Assembly: GCA_021199275.1 (NCBI GenBank)
Contig: JAJQIJ010000013.1
Span: forward strand, 16,913-80,912
DNA from: Clostridiales bacterium
Lineage (GTDB): Bacteria; Bacillota; Clostridia; Oscillospirales; Acutalibacteraceae
Length of the DNA: 64,000 nt
Reading direction: 5' to 3'
Shown here: positions 21,438 to 30,289 of the stretch, one piece after another
How the letters are laid out: each line of letters begins with the position of its first letter
Position numbering within the stretch: the stretch's first letter is position 1
Made by a program: the position numbers and the translations under genes
Notes under the pieces: model-generated
What the model saw: the letters and a program-made list of their open reading frames with translations, nothing else
Database searches by the model: none
Told to the model about the DNA's origin: nothing

Positions 21438-21695
21438 TCATTTAATTACAATAACGGCTATTATTATATCTATTACAAACATAAAAAGGGCAATGACGCC
21501 CGCAACAGCAGACTTTTTGCCAAGCTCTTTTATTTCAGCGGGGCAGTCTTTCATTTTTGCATTAATAACTGCGGGCACAACAATGCCTATAACGCCAAAG
21601 GCAGGGCAAATGCCTATTGTGCACACCCCTATTATTGAACTTATAAACGCAAATCGCGAAAGTCTGTATAAAATGTCATTACTGTTGTCTTGCAT
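21438..21695 (-). CDS. Small membrane protein of unknown function
   Basis: 85 aa, two hydrophobic segments. Confidence 0.55.
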   Translation of the reverse strand: MQDNSNDILYRLSRFAFISSIIGVCTIGICPAFGVIGIVVPAVINAKMKDCPAEIKELGKKSAVAGVIALFMFVIDIIIAVIVIK

Positions 21696-21784
21696 TTTGT
21701 TTTTTCCTTTCTGTGTAACAAAGGCTTACCTGTAATTGAGCGTGGCAAGAGCCGGCAAAGCTGCCGCCACGGGCCGGCGCTGGG

Positions 21785-22474
21785 CTAAGTTATTTCATAT
21801 TTAATAATGATTCTGTCAAGCTTTTTAATAAACGGCTTGCCCAGCAGAAAAAGAAACAGCGCGGTTGCGCCTGCAAACACCGCGTTAAACGGCATGCCTG
21901 CGGCATATACTGCCAAAACGGACTCAAGGCTTGGCTTTTGTACTATAATAAGCACGGTGCACAAATCAACAATAAGCCCGTAAAATATAAACACCAGCAA
22001 AAAGCCGCATATTGCCAGGCCGATTTTTGTAATTTTTACATGTTTGAAAATAACGCCCGCCAGAAAGCCTATTGTTCCGAGCGCCACCATTTGAAACGGA
22101 GTCCATATTCCCTGGCCGAAAAGAAAATTTGAAATAAAAGCCGAAAATGCGCCTATAACATAGCCCCTGCGCGCGCCCATGCCGGCCCCAGAGCAAATCA
22201 CAACCGCCGCTATGGGCTTAAACTGCGGCACATAATAAAACACGGCGCGTGAAACAACCCCAAGCGCAATAAGCACGGCCATAAGCGCAAGCTCGCGCGA
22301 CTTTATTTTTTTGCTTTCGACACTGAAAAGAAACGGCAGCGCAGATATAGCCAGCACCATTGCCGAAACAAGATAATAAGAAGTGGCGGCTGAAAAAAAT
22401 ATTTGCCACAAAATTATTATTGCAAGAGACAAAATAATTGCCCCGAAAGACAATATTTGCGCATTTCTTTTCAT
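21785..22474 (-). CDS. ECF transporter S component, probably cobalamin (CbrT-like)
   Basis: RELALMAVLIALGVVSRAVFYYVPQFKPIAAVVI, ISNFLFGQGIWTPFQM; adjacent to EcfA/EcfT/CobO. Confidence 0.8.
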   Translation of the reverse strand: MKRNAQILSFGAIILSLAIIILWQIFFSAATSYYLVSAMVLAISALPFLFSVESKKIKSRELALMAVLIALGVVSRAVFYYVPQFKPIAAVVICSGAGMGARRGYVIGAFSAFISNFLFGQGIWTPFQMVALGTIGFLAGVIFKHVKITKIGLAICGFLLVFIFYGLIVDLCTVLIIVQKPSLESVLAVYAAGMPFNAVFAGATALFLFLLGKPFIKKLDRIIIKYEIT

Positions 22475-22562
22475 CACACACCGCCTTTCCGTAAAACAAT
22501 GGTAATTAAACACACCCGCACACAGCCTGCCGCCGGTTGCGGCTTAAAGCCAATTGGCACAA

Positions 22563-22696
22563 TTCAATAAGGGCTTGAGAGTTATTTAACATTGGGGAGG
22601 CAGCCGCTGCCGCCCCCAGCGGCAGATTGTAATAACCGCTTCTTCAAAATCAGACCCCGCCGCCTGTAGAAGCGGGGGACATTTCCCCCTAAGTTA
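22563..22696 (-). repeat. Copy R3 of the ~134-bp interspersed structured repeat
   Basis: Reverse complement taacttagggggaaatgtccccc...caagcccttattgaa; begins at the ecfA stop codon. Confidence 0.85.
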
Positions 22697-24181
22697 TTTT
22701 TCGTTTAAAACACCGGCTATGTCATTAGTGCTGACCGCCCTGCCTGAGCTCAGCCGTGCAAGGGCTGTGGTGTACATGTCAAATGACGAAAAATAGCGTT
22801 TCGGCGTTTGTGTGCACATAATTTCGCCGCCGAAAATAAGAGAAACAAAGTCTGCATATTTTGCGGCAAATTCCAAATCATGCAAGGCAATAACAATTGT
22901 TTTGCCGCTGTCTGCCAGACTATGCAGCATTTCGGCAAGTTCGCGTTTAAACACGGCGTCAATACTTTTTGTGGGCTCGTCCAGCAGCAAAATATCCGCC
23001 CCGCTATTTACCACCTTTGCAAGCGCAAGGCGCTGCTGTTCGCCAACGCTCAAATCAAACGGCGAACGCTCTGCAAGCCCGTCAAGCAAAAATTCTTTCA
23101 AAACAGCATTACTTCCCGCCTCCTGCAAAACGGTGTCATGCAAAAAAAGGGTTTTTATGTTTTGCGGCAAATAGGCGGTTTTTCCGCTTACCTTTATTTT
23201 GCCACAGCTGCATTTCAGCACAGACGAAAGACATTTTAACAGCGTTGTTTTTCCGGTGCCGTTTGCGCCGACTATTGCATTTATTTTACCGGCATATGCT
23301 TTAAAATTAAGTTCTGAAAGCACGCTGCTGCCCTTTTCATATGCAAAAGAAATATGCTTTGCCGAAACGGCGGCGGCGCATTTTTCAGCTGCCTGTTCGC
23401 TTTCTTTATAAACCAACATGCCCGCGCTTTTTTTTGCCGCTGAAAAATCAACCGGGTGACCCGGCAAGACAAGGCTATATGGCGGCAAAATGTCTTTCAT
23501 GTCTTCATCATTTTCAACAAGAAAATCTGCCGCCGCCTGCCCAGGCAGGCAAAATTTAAGCCGCCCGGAATCAAGCAGGGCCACTTTATCTGCCGCCGCC
23601 ATAAGAGCGCCTGCGCGGTGTTCCGCAATAACAACGGTAATGCCGGCTTCGCGCCGCAGCTTTAAAACAGTGTTTATAAAAAGCTCTGCCGAAACCGGGT
23701 CCAGCTGCGACGTGGGCTCGTCCAGCAGCAAAATATCCGGCGAGGAGCTCATTACACAGGCAAGGCTCAGCATTTGCTTTGTGCCGCCCGAAAGCACGGA
23801 CGTTTTACTGTCAATAACGTCTGTAAGGTTAAAATAATTAGCCGCTTCGGCAATTTTGCAAAGCACTTTCTTTCTGTCATAGCCCATATTAGACGGCAAA
23901 AACGCCAGCTCGCCGAAAACTGTGTCTGTTATAATATTACTTTCCACATGCTGGTTTAAAATTGCCGTGTTTTCTGTGTTTGTGCTGACTTCACCGCTGA
24001 TTATGCCATGGGGCGCGGCTTCTTTTTTCAGCAGCTGTAAAAGGGTTGATTTGCCGCTGCCCGATTTTCCAATCAGCAGGCACAGCTCGCCCTCTTCAAT
24101 TTCAAGGCTAACCCTGTCAAGTGCTTTTGCTTTACAGCCGGGGTATGTAAAGCTCAGCTCTTTAATTTCAATCTGAGCCAT
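22694..24181 (-). CDS. ECF transporter double ATPase (two ABC domains)
   Basis: Two Walker A motifs (GKSGSGKST, GANGTGKTT) and two Walker B motifs (ILLLDEPTSQLD, ILLLDEPTKSID). Confidence 0.92.
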   Translation of the reverse strand: MAQIEIKELSFTYPGCKAKALDRVSLEIEEGELCLLIGKSGSGKSTLLQLLKKEAAPHGIISGEVSTNTENTAILNQHVESNIITDTVFGELAFLPSNMGYDRKKVLCKIAEAANYFNLTDVIDSKTSVLSGGTKQMLSLACVMSSSPDILLLDEPTSQLDPVSAELFINTVLKLRREAGITVVIAEHRAGALMAAADKVALLDSGRLKFCLPGQAAADFLVENDEDMKDILPPYSLVLPGHPVDFSAAKKSAGMLVYKESEQAAEKCAAAVSAKHISFAYEKGSSVLSELNFKAYAGKINAIVGANGTGKTTLLKCLSSVLKCSCGKIKVSGKTAYLPQNIKTLFLHDTVLQEAGSNAVLKEFLLDGLAERSPFDLSVGEQQRLALAKVVNSGADILLLDEPTKSIDAVFKRELAEMLHSLADSGKTIVIALHDLEFAAKYADFVSLIFGGEIMCTQTPKRYFSSFDMYTTALARLSSGRAVSTNDIAGVLNEK

Positions 24182-25014
24182 TTTTGCACCCCCTCTAAAA
24201 GTTCAATAAACACAGCGCAAAACGCCAAAACAAAAAAGCATGCTTCCTGGACATGGCTTTCATTTGCAAAAACGATTTTTTCGCTGTATTCAAAAGCCGA
24301 ATAGCCACGGCCTTTCATAATGGCCAATATAATGAAAAGAAACAGAATTATTGCAAGCACCGCCGCGTCTTTAGCCTTAAAAGAATATCTTGAAAAAAAA
24401 GTTTTGTTTTTGTTTTCATAGCCCCTTTGGCGCATGGTGTCTGCGGTTTCAATGCTTTTTTCAAGGCTTATTGACACAAGCGCCGAAAATCTTTCGGCGG
24501 TGTTTTTAAGCCCCTTTACTTCATTGCCAATTCCGATTTGCGCCTCATTAATTTCGTCTGAACATTTTTTCATTAGCGGAATGAAACGCAATGTCATTGA
24601 AAAAAGCAGGGTTAAATTAGGAAATATTCTGCCAAACAGCGCAGTCAGCTTTTCGCCGGTAAAAACAATGTTGTAACAGGCAAACCATATTATTACCGCC
24701 GACATCATAACGCCAGTGCACAGCCCGTATATTAAGCATTCTGCCGTAAAGCTAATTTCCTTTACAGAAAACAGCACCGTTTCACCGTAACGGCAAAACA
24801 GCATGTTGAAAACACCCGCAATAAAAATAACGGGCAAAGCGAATTTCATAATAAACGAAACCGCCGCTTTACCCTTTAAAATAAAATAATATGAAGCCCC
24901 CGCTAAAAAAGACATTATAAGATAAACAGGGTTTATGTAAACAACGCTAAGCACGATAACAGCCATGAAAAAGGCAAAAATAACCACGGGGTGAAATTTT
25001 GAAAACGAGCCCAC
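24154..25014 (-). CDS. ECF transporter T component
   Basis: Multi-TM; ETADTMRQRGYENK coupling-helix motif. GTG start after GGGGGG proposed. Confidence 0.85.
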   Translation of the reverse strand: MGSFSKFHPVVIFAFFMAVIVLSVVYINPVYLIMSFLAGASYYFILKGKAAVSFIMKFALPVIFIAGVFNMLFCRYGETVLFSVKEISFTAECLIYGLCTGVMMSAVIIWFACYNIVFTGEKLTALFGRIFPNLTLLFSMTLRFIPLMKKCSDEINEAQIGIGNEVKGLKNTAERFSALVSISLEKSIETADTMRQRGYENKNKTFFSRYSFKAKDAAVLAIILFLFIILAIMKGRGYSAFEYSEKIVFANESHVQEACFFVLAFCAVFIELLEGVQKWLRLKLKS

Positions 25015-25030
25015 GCCGCGCCCCCCTTTG

Positions 25031-25513
25031 TTAAAATTCAATGCCAAGCCTTGCCGGCTGCCCCTTGTCAAACGGGTGGCGTTCTTTTTCCATAAGGGTG
25101 ATATAATCTGCCCTGTCAAAAAGACTGCCGCAGCGGCTGTGCCCTGTAATTATATATTCACGCCCGTTATCAAACGGCAGCTCTGCCATTTCGCGGCTGT
25201 CAAGCAACGCCGCGGCGTCAAGCAGTTTGTCAAGCACAATAATGTCAAAATCAGAACTGAAAGCATAATTGAGCGCACGGCGCACCCACGCGGCGTATTC
25301 GCCCCTTTCGCTTTCGTTCATGTCATATAAAAATTTGACTTTGTCAGGGTTTTGATAAAACACTATGCCGCTGCCGGCATTTCTTTCATGTGAAGAGTTA
25401 TCTTTCAGAAAAGCAATAAACAAAGCCGTTTTTCCGGCGCCGAGCGCGCGCATGCATGCACCGAGCGCCGCGGTGGTTTTTCCCTTGCCGTTTCCGTAAT
25501 AAATTTGAATTAT
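25031..25513 (-). CDS. cobO: Cob(I)yrinic acid a,c-diamide adenosyltransferase (CobO/BtuR-like), non-canonical start
   Basis: Reading upstream of the listed ORF gives IQIYYGNGKGKTTAALGACMRALGAGK... (Walker A). No ATG/GTG/TTG in this frame before the in-frame TAA at 25534; AUA at 25513-25511 overlaps the mreB stop. Confidence 0.75.
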   Translation of the reverse strand: MIQIYYGNGKGKTTAALGACMRALGAGKTALFIAFLKDNSSHERNAGSGIVFYQNPDKVKFLYDMNESERGEYAAWVRRALNYAFSSDFDIIVLDKLLDAAALLDSREMAELPFDNGREYIITGHSRCGSLFDRADYITLMEKERHPFDKGQPARLGIEF

Positions 25514-26547
25514 CTTGTGCGCACATCCTCCTTAGTTAAAAATCTATAGCCGTATTGGTCAAGAATATGCATTTTATTAAGCGCAATAAGCGTGCCCTTT
25601 GCTACACAAAGCTCTGCGCGCGGGGCTATGGTTACATCAAGCTGCAGGGCGTCTGCAAATAACCTGTCAATTCCGTAAATGTATGAACACCCGCCGGTCA
25701 ATATAACCGCGCCTGCCGTAATGTCAGACACCAGCTGCGGGGTGGTGCGTTCAAACAGCGCCACGGCTTCAAGCGCCAGTTCATTGTAAAGCTCTTTCAT
25801 GGCTTCATAAAGTTCATTTGCGGTTATTTCAACTGTTTTGGGCATGCCTGAAGCTCTGTCTCTGCCCTTTGCTTTCAAAATAATATCATCTTCCCGCGGC
25901 ACGGCGCTGCCTATATTTCGTTTGATTTCCTCTGCCGTGCGTTTTCCTATTAAAAGGTCATGCTCTTTTTGCATATATTTCATAATTTCGTCGTCAAACC
26001 TGGCGCCTGCTATGCTGGAAGCTTCAATTTGGCTCATGCTGCCCTGGCTTACAACCGCCATGTCTGTTGTGCCGGCGCCTATGTCAATTATAAACACGCC
26101 TGTTGGCAGCAAAGGGTCAACCCCCGCGCCGAAAGCGGCTGCAAGCGGCTCTTCAATAAGGCAAACGGAACGGGCGCCCGCAGAAATTATTACCGATATA
26201 AGAGTTCGGCGTTCAACATCTGTGTTAATTGACGAAACAGACGTTACCACACGCGGCTTAAAAATGCTTTTCTTAATTACCTTGTTTATGAAAAAGCGAA
26301 TCATCTGCTGCGCCATTGTGTAATCAGTGACTGCACCGTTTACAACCGGCTGAATTACCGAAACACCGCTTGGTTCGCGCCCTTCCAAATAATAGGCACG
26401 CCGCCCGGCATACAGTATTTTCTGCGTTTTATTGTCAAACGCAACATATGCCGGCTCGTTTACAACAACGCCCTTACCCGGCACTGCTATTACTATTGAG
26501 CTTGAACCTAAATCTATGCCTAAATCATATCCGAACATAATGCTCAT
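25510..26547 (-). CDS. MreB-like cell shape/actin-fold protein
   Basis: FGYDLGIDLGSSSIVIAVPGKGVVVNEPAYVA, IDIGAGTTDMAV, GAVILTGGCSYIYGID. Confidence 0.9.
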   Translation of the reverse strand: MSIMFGYDLGIDLGSSSIVIAVPGKGVVVNEPAYVAFDNKTQKILYAGRRAYYLEGREPSGVSVIQPVVNGAVTDYTMAQQMIRFFINKVIKKSIFKPRVVTSVSSINTDVERRTLISVIISAGARSVCLIEEPLAAAFGAGVDPLLPTGVFIIDIGAGTTDMAVVSQGSMSQIEASSIAGARFDDEIMKYMQKEHDLLIGKRTAEEIKRNIGSAVPREDDIILKAKGRDRASGMPKTVEITANELYEAMKELYNELALEAVALFERTTPQLVSDITAGAVILTGGCSYIYGIDRLFADALQLDVTIAPRAELCVAKGTLIALNKMHILDQYGYRFLTKEDVRTR

Positions 26548-26662
26548 TCCCGAAATTTAATTTATTTAATGCTGTAATTGCCGCCGGGCCCAAGGCAAGG
26601 GCGAAAATGCCATAAATTCGCTTTAACGGCGCATTTTGGGCAGGCGCGGCTTGTTAAGTTAA

Positions 26663-26691
26663 ATGGTACTTCATTTGGCTGCCGTTGTCAA
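26663..26691 (-). promoter_or_regulatory. Promoter upstream of mreB-like gene
   Basis: TTGACA-17-TACCAT. Confidence 0.5.
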
Positions 26692-26701
26692 GTAAAGGAA
26701 C

Positions 26702-28909
26702 TTACTTTTCACCTGCTAAAAAATTACCCAGCGCACTGTAGCGCCTGCTTTTTTTGTCATTTGACACCATTGACTTTATAGTACTGTCTGCCCCAACAAG
26801 CACCAGCAGATTTTTAGCCCTTGTTATGGCAGTGTAAAATAAATTTCTGTATTGCAGCTTTGGCGGCGCAGCAAGCACCGGCATTACAACAGCGGCAAAT
26901 TCACTGCCCTGGCTTTTATGCACGGTCATTGCATATGCCAGCTCCAGCTCTGCAGCGCTTTCTATTGGGTATACGGCGTCACCCGAATCAAAAGCAACGC
27001 TTATGGTGCCCGCCGCCCTTTCAATTTTTTTAATAATTCCTATGTCACCGTTGAAAACTCCCGCTGAATATTCGCCGAATTTCACCAGTTCAATGTCATA
27101 ATTGTTTTTAACCTGCATAACCTTGTCGCCTTCCCTGAAAACAAAGCCCTTACGCGGCAGTTCGGCCTTTCGCGGCGACTTTGGGTTAAGCGCATTTTGC
27201 AGCAAAATGTTTAAATTTTCACTGCCAAGCGTGCCCTTTCTGCCGGGGCACAGCACCTGAATGTCTGCAATGCTGTCAAAACCATAGCCTGACGGCAGCC
27301 GGGTTTTAACAAGCTCTGTAATTTTCTTTGCCGCAGAGTCAGGCGAAAATTCTTTCATGAAAAAGAAATCTGCCTTTGCATTTTTGTTTGAAATGTCAGG
27401 CATAACGCCCTTTACAACCTTATGCGCATTAGTAACTATAAGACTTTTCTGCGCCTGGCGGAATATTTTTTCAAGTTCCACCACGGTGATTTTTTCACTT
27501 TCAATCAAATCACCCAGCACATTTCCTGCCCCCACAGGCGGCAGCTGGTTTTTATCGCCAACCATTATAAGTCTTGCAGAAAGCGGCAAAGCGTCAAGCA
27601 AGGCGGCAAACAGCGTTATGTCAACCATTGAAAGCTCGTCAACAATAACGGCGTCAGCCTCAAGCGGGTTTTTGCGGTTGTGGGTGAATTTGCAAGCCTG
27701 ACTGTCATCTCCCTTAACCGCTTCAAGCAGGCGGTGAATTGTTTTTGCTTCAAACCCGGTAAGTTCGCTCATGCGCTTGGCGGCGCGCCCGGTTGGGGCG
27801 CATAGCATTACGCCCAGCCCCTTATTTTTCATTAAGGTAATCATAGCCTTAACTGTGGTTGTTTTGCCTGTGCCGGGGCCGCCCGTAAGGATAAGCAGGC
27901 CCTTATTGACCGCCGTTTCTATGGCAAGGCGCTGCTTTTCATCAAATTCTATGCCGTTTACAGTTTCAAAAGCACTTATTTCTTCTTTATAAACGCTGAT
28001 TTGCACGGGCGGGTAATTTGCCATAACCGAAATTCGTTCGGCAACGGCATGTTCGGCGTCATAAATTTCGGGCACAAACAGAAATTCACGCCCGCCAAGC
28101 TCTGCGCTTATCAACGCGCCTGAATCTACTGCGCTGTCTATTGCTATTTCGGCTGCGTCTTCGCCGCATTCAAAATATTCACCAGCGCGTTTGGCAACTG
28201 CGCTGCGCGGCACGCATGTGTGCCCGTTGGAAAGGTTACGCCTGACTATATAAACCACACCGGCGGTGTTTCTGTTTTCAGCCAAATTGTGTGAATGAAC
28301 ATGCGGCGCAATTTCTTCAGCCCTTTCAAAGCTTAGCCCCGAATCGCTTACAAACTGATATGGGTTTTCATTAATAATTTCAAAAGCCCTGCGGTTATAT
28401 GTTTTATATGCCCTTAGCGCCTCGCTTTGAGTCAACCCCAAATCTGTAAGAGACATGATAATTTCGCGCGACTCGGTCTGGGCTTTGAATTCCTTTTGAA
28501 TGGCACCGGCACGCCTGCGCCCGATTTTGTTGACTGCCGCAAGTCTGTCAACGTCGTTTTCAATTACGTCAAACGTATTTGCGCCGAACGCCTCTATTAT
28601 TTTCATAGCCGTGGCTTCGCCCACGCCTTTTATTATGCCGCTTGAAAGATAATGAAAAATTCCGTCTGTGTCCTGCGGTAATGAGTGCTGCAAAAGCTCG
28701 GCGCGAAACTGCCTGCCAAATGCCGGGGAAAAAGACCATTTGCCTTTCAATGCCACACTTTCGCCGTTTGCAAGGCGTGGAAAATTACCAACAACAGTAA
28801 CGGCTTCACCTTCAGACAAAATTTCCATAACCGTAAAGCCGTCTTTATCTTCAAAATAATGAGTTATATTTTCAATAACGCCGTTTATTATTTCAAATTC
28901 TGAGTCCAT
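26702..28909 (-). CDS. recD2: RecD2-type ATP-dependent DNA helicase
   Basis: LTGGPGTGKTTTVKAMI, CAPTGRAAKRM, VDELSMVD, AMTVHKSQGSEF. Confidence 0.95.
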   Translation of the reverse strand: MDSEFEIINGVIENITHYFEDKDGFTVMEILSEGEAVTVVGNFPRLANGESVALKGKWSFSPAFGRQFRAELLQHSLPQDTDGIFHYLSSGIIKGVGEATAMKIIEAFGANTFDVIENDVDRLAAVNKIGRRRAGAIQKEFKAQTESREIIMSLTDLGLTQSEALRAYKTYNRRAFEIINENPYQFVSDSGLSFERAEEIAPHVHSHNLAENRNTAGVVYIVRRNLSNGHTCVPRSAVAKRAGEYFECGEDAAEIAIDSAVDSGALISAELGGREFLFVPEIYDAEHAVAERISVMANYPPVQISVYKEEISAFETVNGIEFDEKQRLAIETAVNKGLLILTGGPGTGKTTTVKAMITLMKNKGLGVMLCAPTGRAAKRMSELTGFEAKTIHRLLEAVKGDDSQACKFTHNRKNPLEADAVIVDELSMVDITLFAALLDALPLSARLIMVGDKNQLPPVGAGNVLGDLIESEKITVVELEKIFRQAQKSLIVTNAHKVVKGVMPDISNKNAKADFFFMKEFSPDSAAKKITELVKTRLPSGYGFDSIADIQVLCPGRKGTLGSENLNILLQNALNPKSPRKAELPRKGFVFREGDKVMQVKNNYDIELVKFGEYSAGVFNGDIGIIKKIERAAGTISVAFDSGDAVYPIESAAELELAYAMTVHKSQGSEFAAVVMPVLAAPPKLQYRNLFYTAITRAKNLLVLVGADSTIKSMVSNDKKSRRYSALGNFLAGEK

Positions 28910-28935
28910 TTTAACACACCCGGAAAAACCAGTAA

Positions 28936-28969
28936 AAAAGCAGACAAGGATTTAATCCCTGCCTGCTTT
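28936..28969 (-). terminator. Terminator after tuf
   Basis: Imperfect AAAGCAG...CTGCTTT hairpin followed (minus strand) by a T run. Confidence 0.6.
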
Positions 28970-28982
28970 AATGATTAACAAA

Positions 28983-30179
28983 TTACTCGTTAATAGCCGT
29001 TACAACGCCTGAACCAACTGTTCTGCCGCCTTCACGAATAGCAAAACGAAGTCCTTCTTCAATAGCGATAGGAGTAATGAGTTCAACATTCATAAGAACG
29101 TTGTCGCCGGGCATGCACATTTCAACGCCGTCCGGCAGGCTGATTACGCCTGTAACGTCAGTTGTTCTGAAATAGAACTGCGGGCGATAGTTGTTGAAAA
29201 ACGGTGTGTGACGGCCGCCTTCATCTTTGCTCAGTACATAAACCTGGCCTGAAAACTTGGTGTGCGGGTGAATTGAACCCGGCTTTGCAAGTACCTGGCC
29301 TCTTTCAATGTCAGACCTTTGAACACCGCGAAGCAGACAGCCGATATTGTCGCCGGCTTCAGCATAGTCAAGAATCTTGCGGAACATTTCAATGCCTGTG
29401 CACACTGTTTTGTCAATTTCGTCTTTAAGACCAACGATTTCAACCTCTTCGCCCATCTTGAGCTGGCCACGCTCTACCCTACCGGTGGCAACTGTGCCGC
29501 GGCCTGTGATTGTGAACACGTCTTCAACAGGCATAAGGAAAGGCAGGTCGGCCTTACGGTCAGGTGTGGGGATATATTCGTCAACAGCATCAAGCAGTTC
29601 CTGAATGCAGGCGCATGCAGGGTCGTCATTAGAAGTGGCTTCAAGAGCTTTAAGAGCAGAGCCCTTGATAATCGGGATTTCGTCGCCCGGGAATTCATAT
29701 TCGTCAAGCGTTTCACGAATTTCCATTTCAACAAGTTCAAGCAGCTCTTCGTCGTCAACCTGGTCAACCTTATTCATAAATACAATGATGTAAGACACGC
29801 CAACCTGGCGGGCAAGAAGCAGGTGCTCTTTAGTCTGAGCCATGGGGCCGTCTGTTGAAGCAATAACAAGAATTGCACCGTCCATCTGAGCAGCGCCGGT
29901 AATCATGTTTTTGATGTAGTCGGCGTGGCCGGGGCAGTCAACGTGCGCATAGTGGCGCTTGTCTGTTTCATATTCAACGTGAGCTGTGTTGATTGTAATT
30001 CCGCGTTCCCTTTCTTCGGGAGCCTTGTCAATGTCAGCATAGTCTTCAAACTTAGCATAGCCCTTGTTTGCAAGATATTTTGTAATAGCTGCCGTAAGGG
30101 TTGTCTTGCCATGGTCAACGTGACCGATTGTGCCGATATTAACATGTGGTTTTGAACGGTTAAATTTTTCTTTTGCCAT
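28983..30179 (-). CDS. tuf: Elongation factor Tu
   Basis: [33 protein letters not shown]. Confidence 0.99.
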   Translation of the reverse strand: MAKEKFNRSKPHVNIGTIGHVDHGKTTLTAAITKYLANKGYAKFEDYADIDKAPEERERGITINTAHVEYETDKRHYAHVDCPGHADYIKNMITGAAQMDGAILVIASTDGPMAQTKEHLLLARQVGVSYIIVFMNKVDQVDDEELLELVEMEIRETLDEYEFPGDEIPIIKGSALKALEATSNDDPACACIQELLDAVDEYIPTPDRKADLPFLMPVEDVFTITGRGTVATGRVERGQLKMGEEVEIVGLKDEIDKTVCTGIEMFRKILDYAEAGDNIGCLLRGVQRSDIERGQVLAKPGSIHPHTKFSGQVYVLSKDEGGRHTPFFNNYRPQFYFRTTDVTGVISLPDGVEMCMPGDNVLMNVELITPIAIEEGLRFAIREGGRTVGSGVVTAINE

Positions 30180-30289
30180 TGGTTTTTCCTCCTTAAATTT
30201 ACGATGCTAAAACCATTAGTTTTATTTTAGCAAAGCCTTGATGAAATATCAAGTATTTTTATTAATTTATTTTTAAATCAGCTCTTTTT

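Noticed and set aside
24154-25119. Long N-terminal extension of EcfT (MTGQIISPLWKKNATRLTRGSRQG...)
   Set aside because: It overlaps the CobO C-terminus in another frame; GTG at 25014 after GGGGGG fits better.
25031-25453. Taking the 140-aa ORF as the complete CobO
   Set aside because: It would delete the Walker A motif that is intact just upstream in the same frame.
26548-26702. Cobalamin riboswitch upstream of mreB-cobO-ecf
   Set aside because: The interval is short and no B12-box-like block was recognised.
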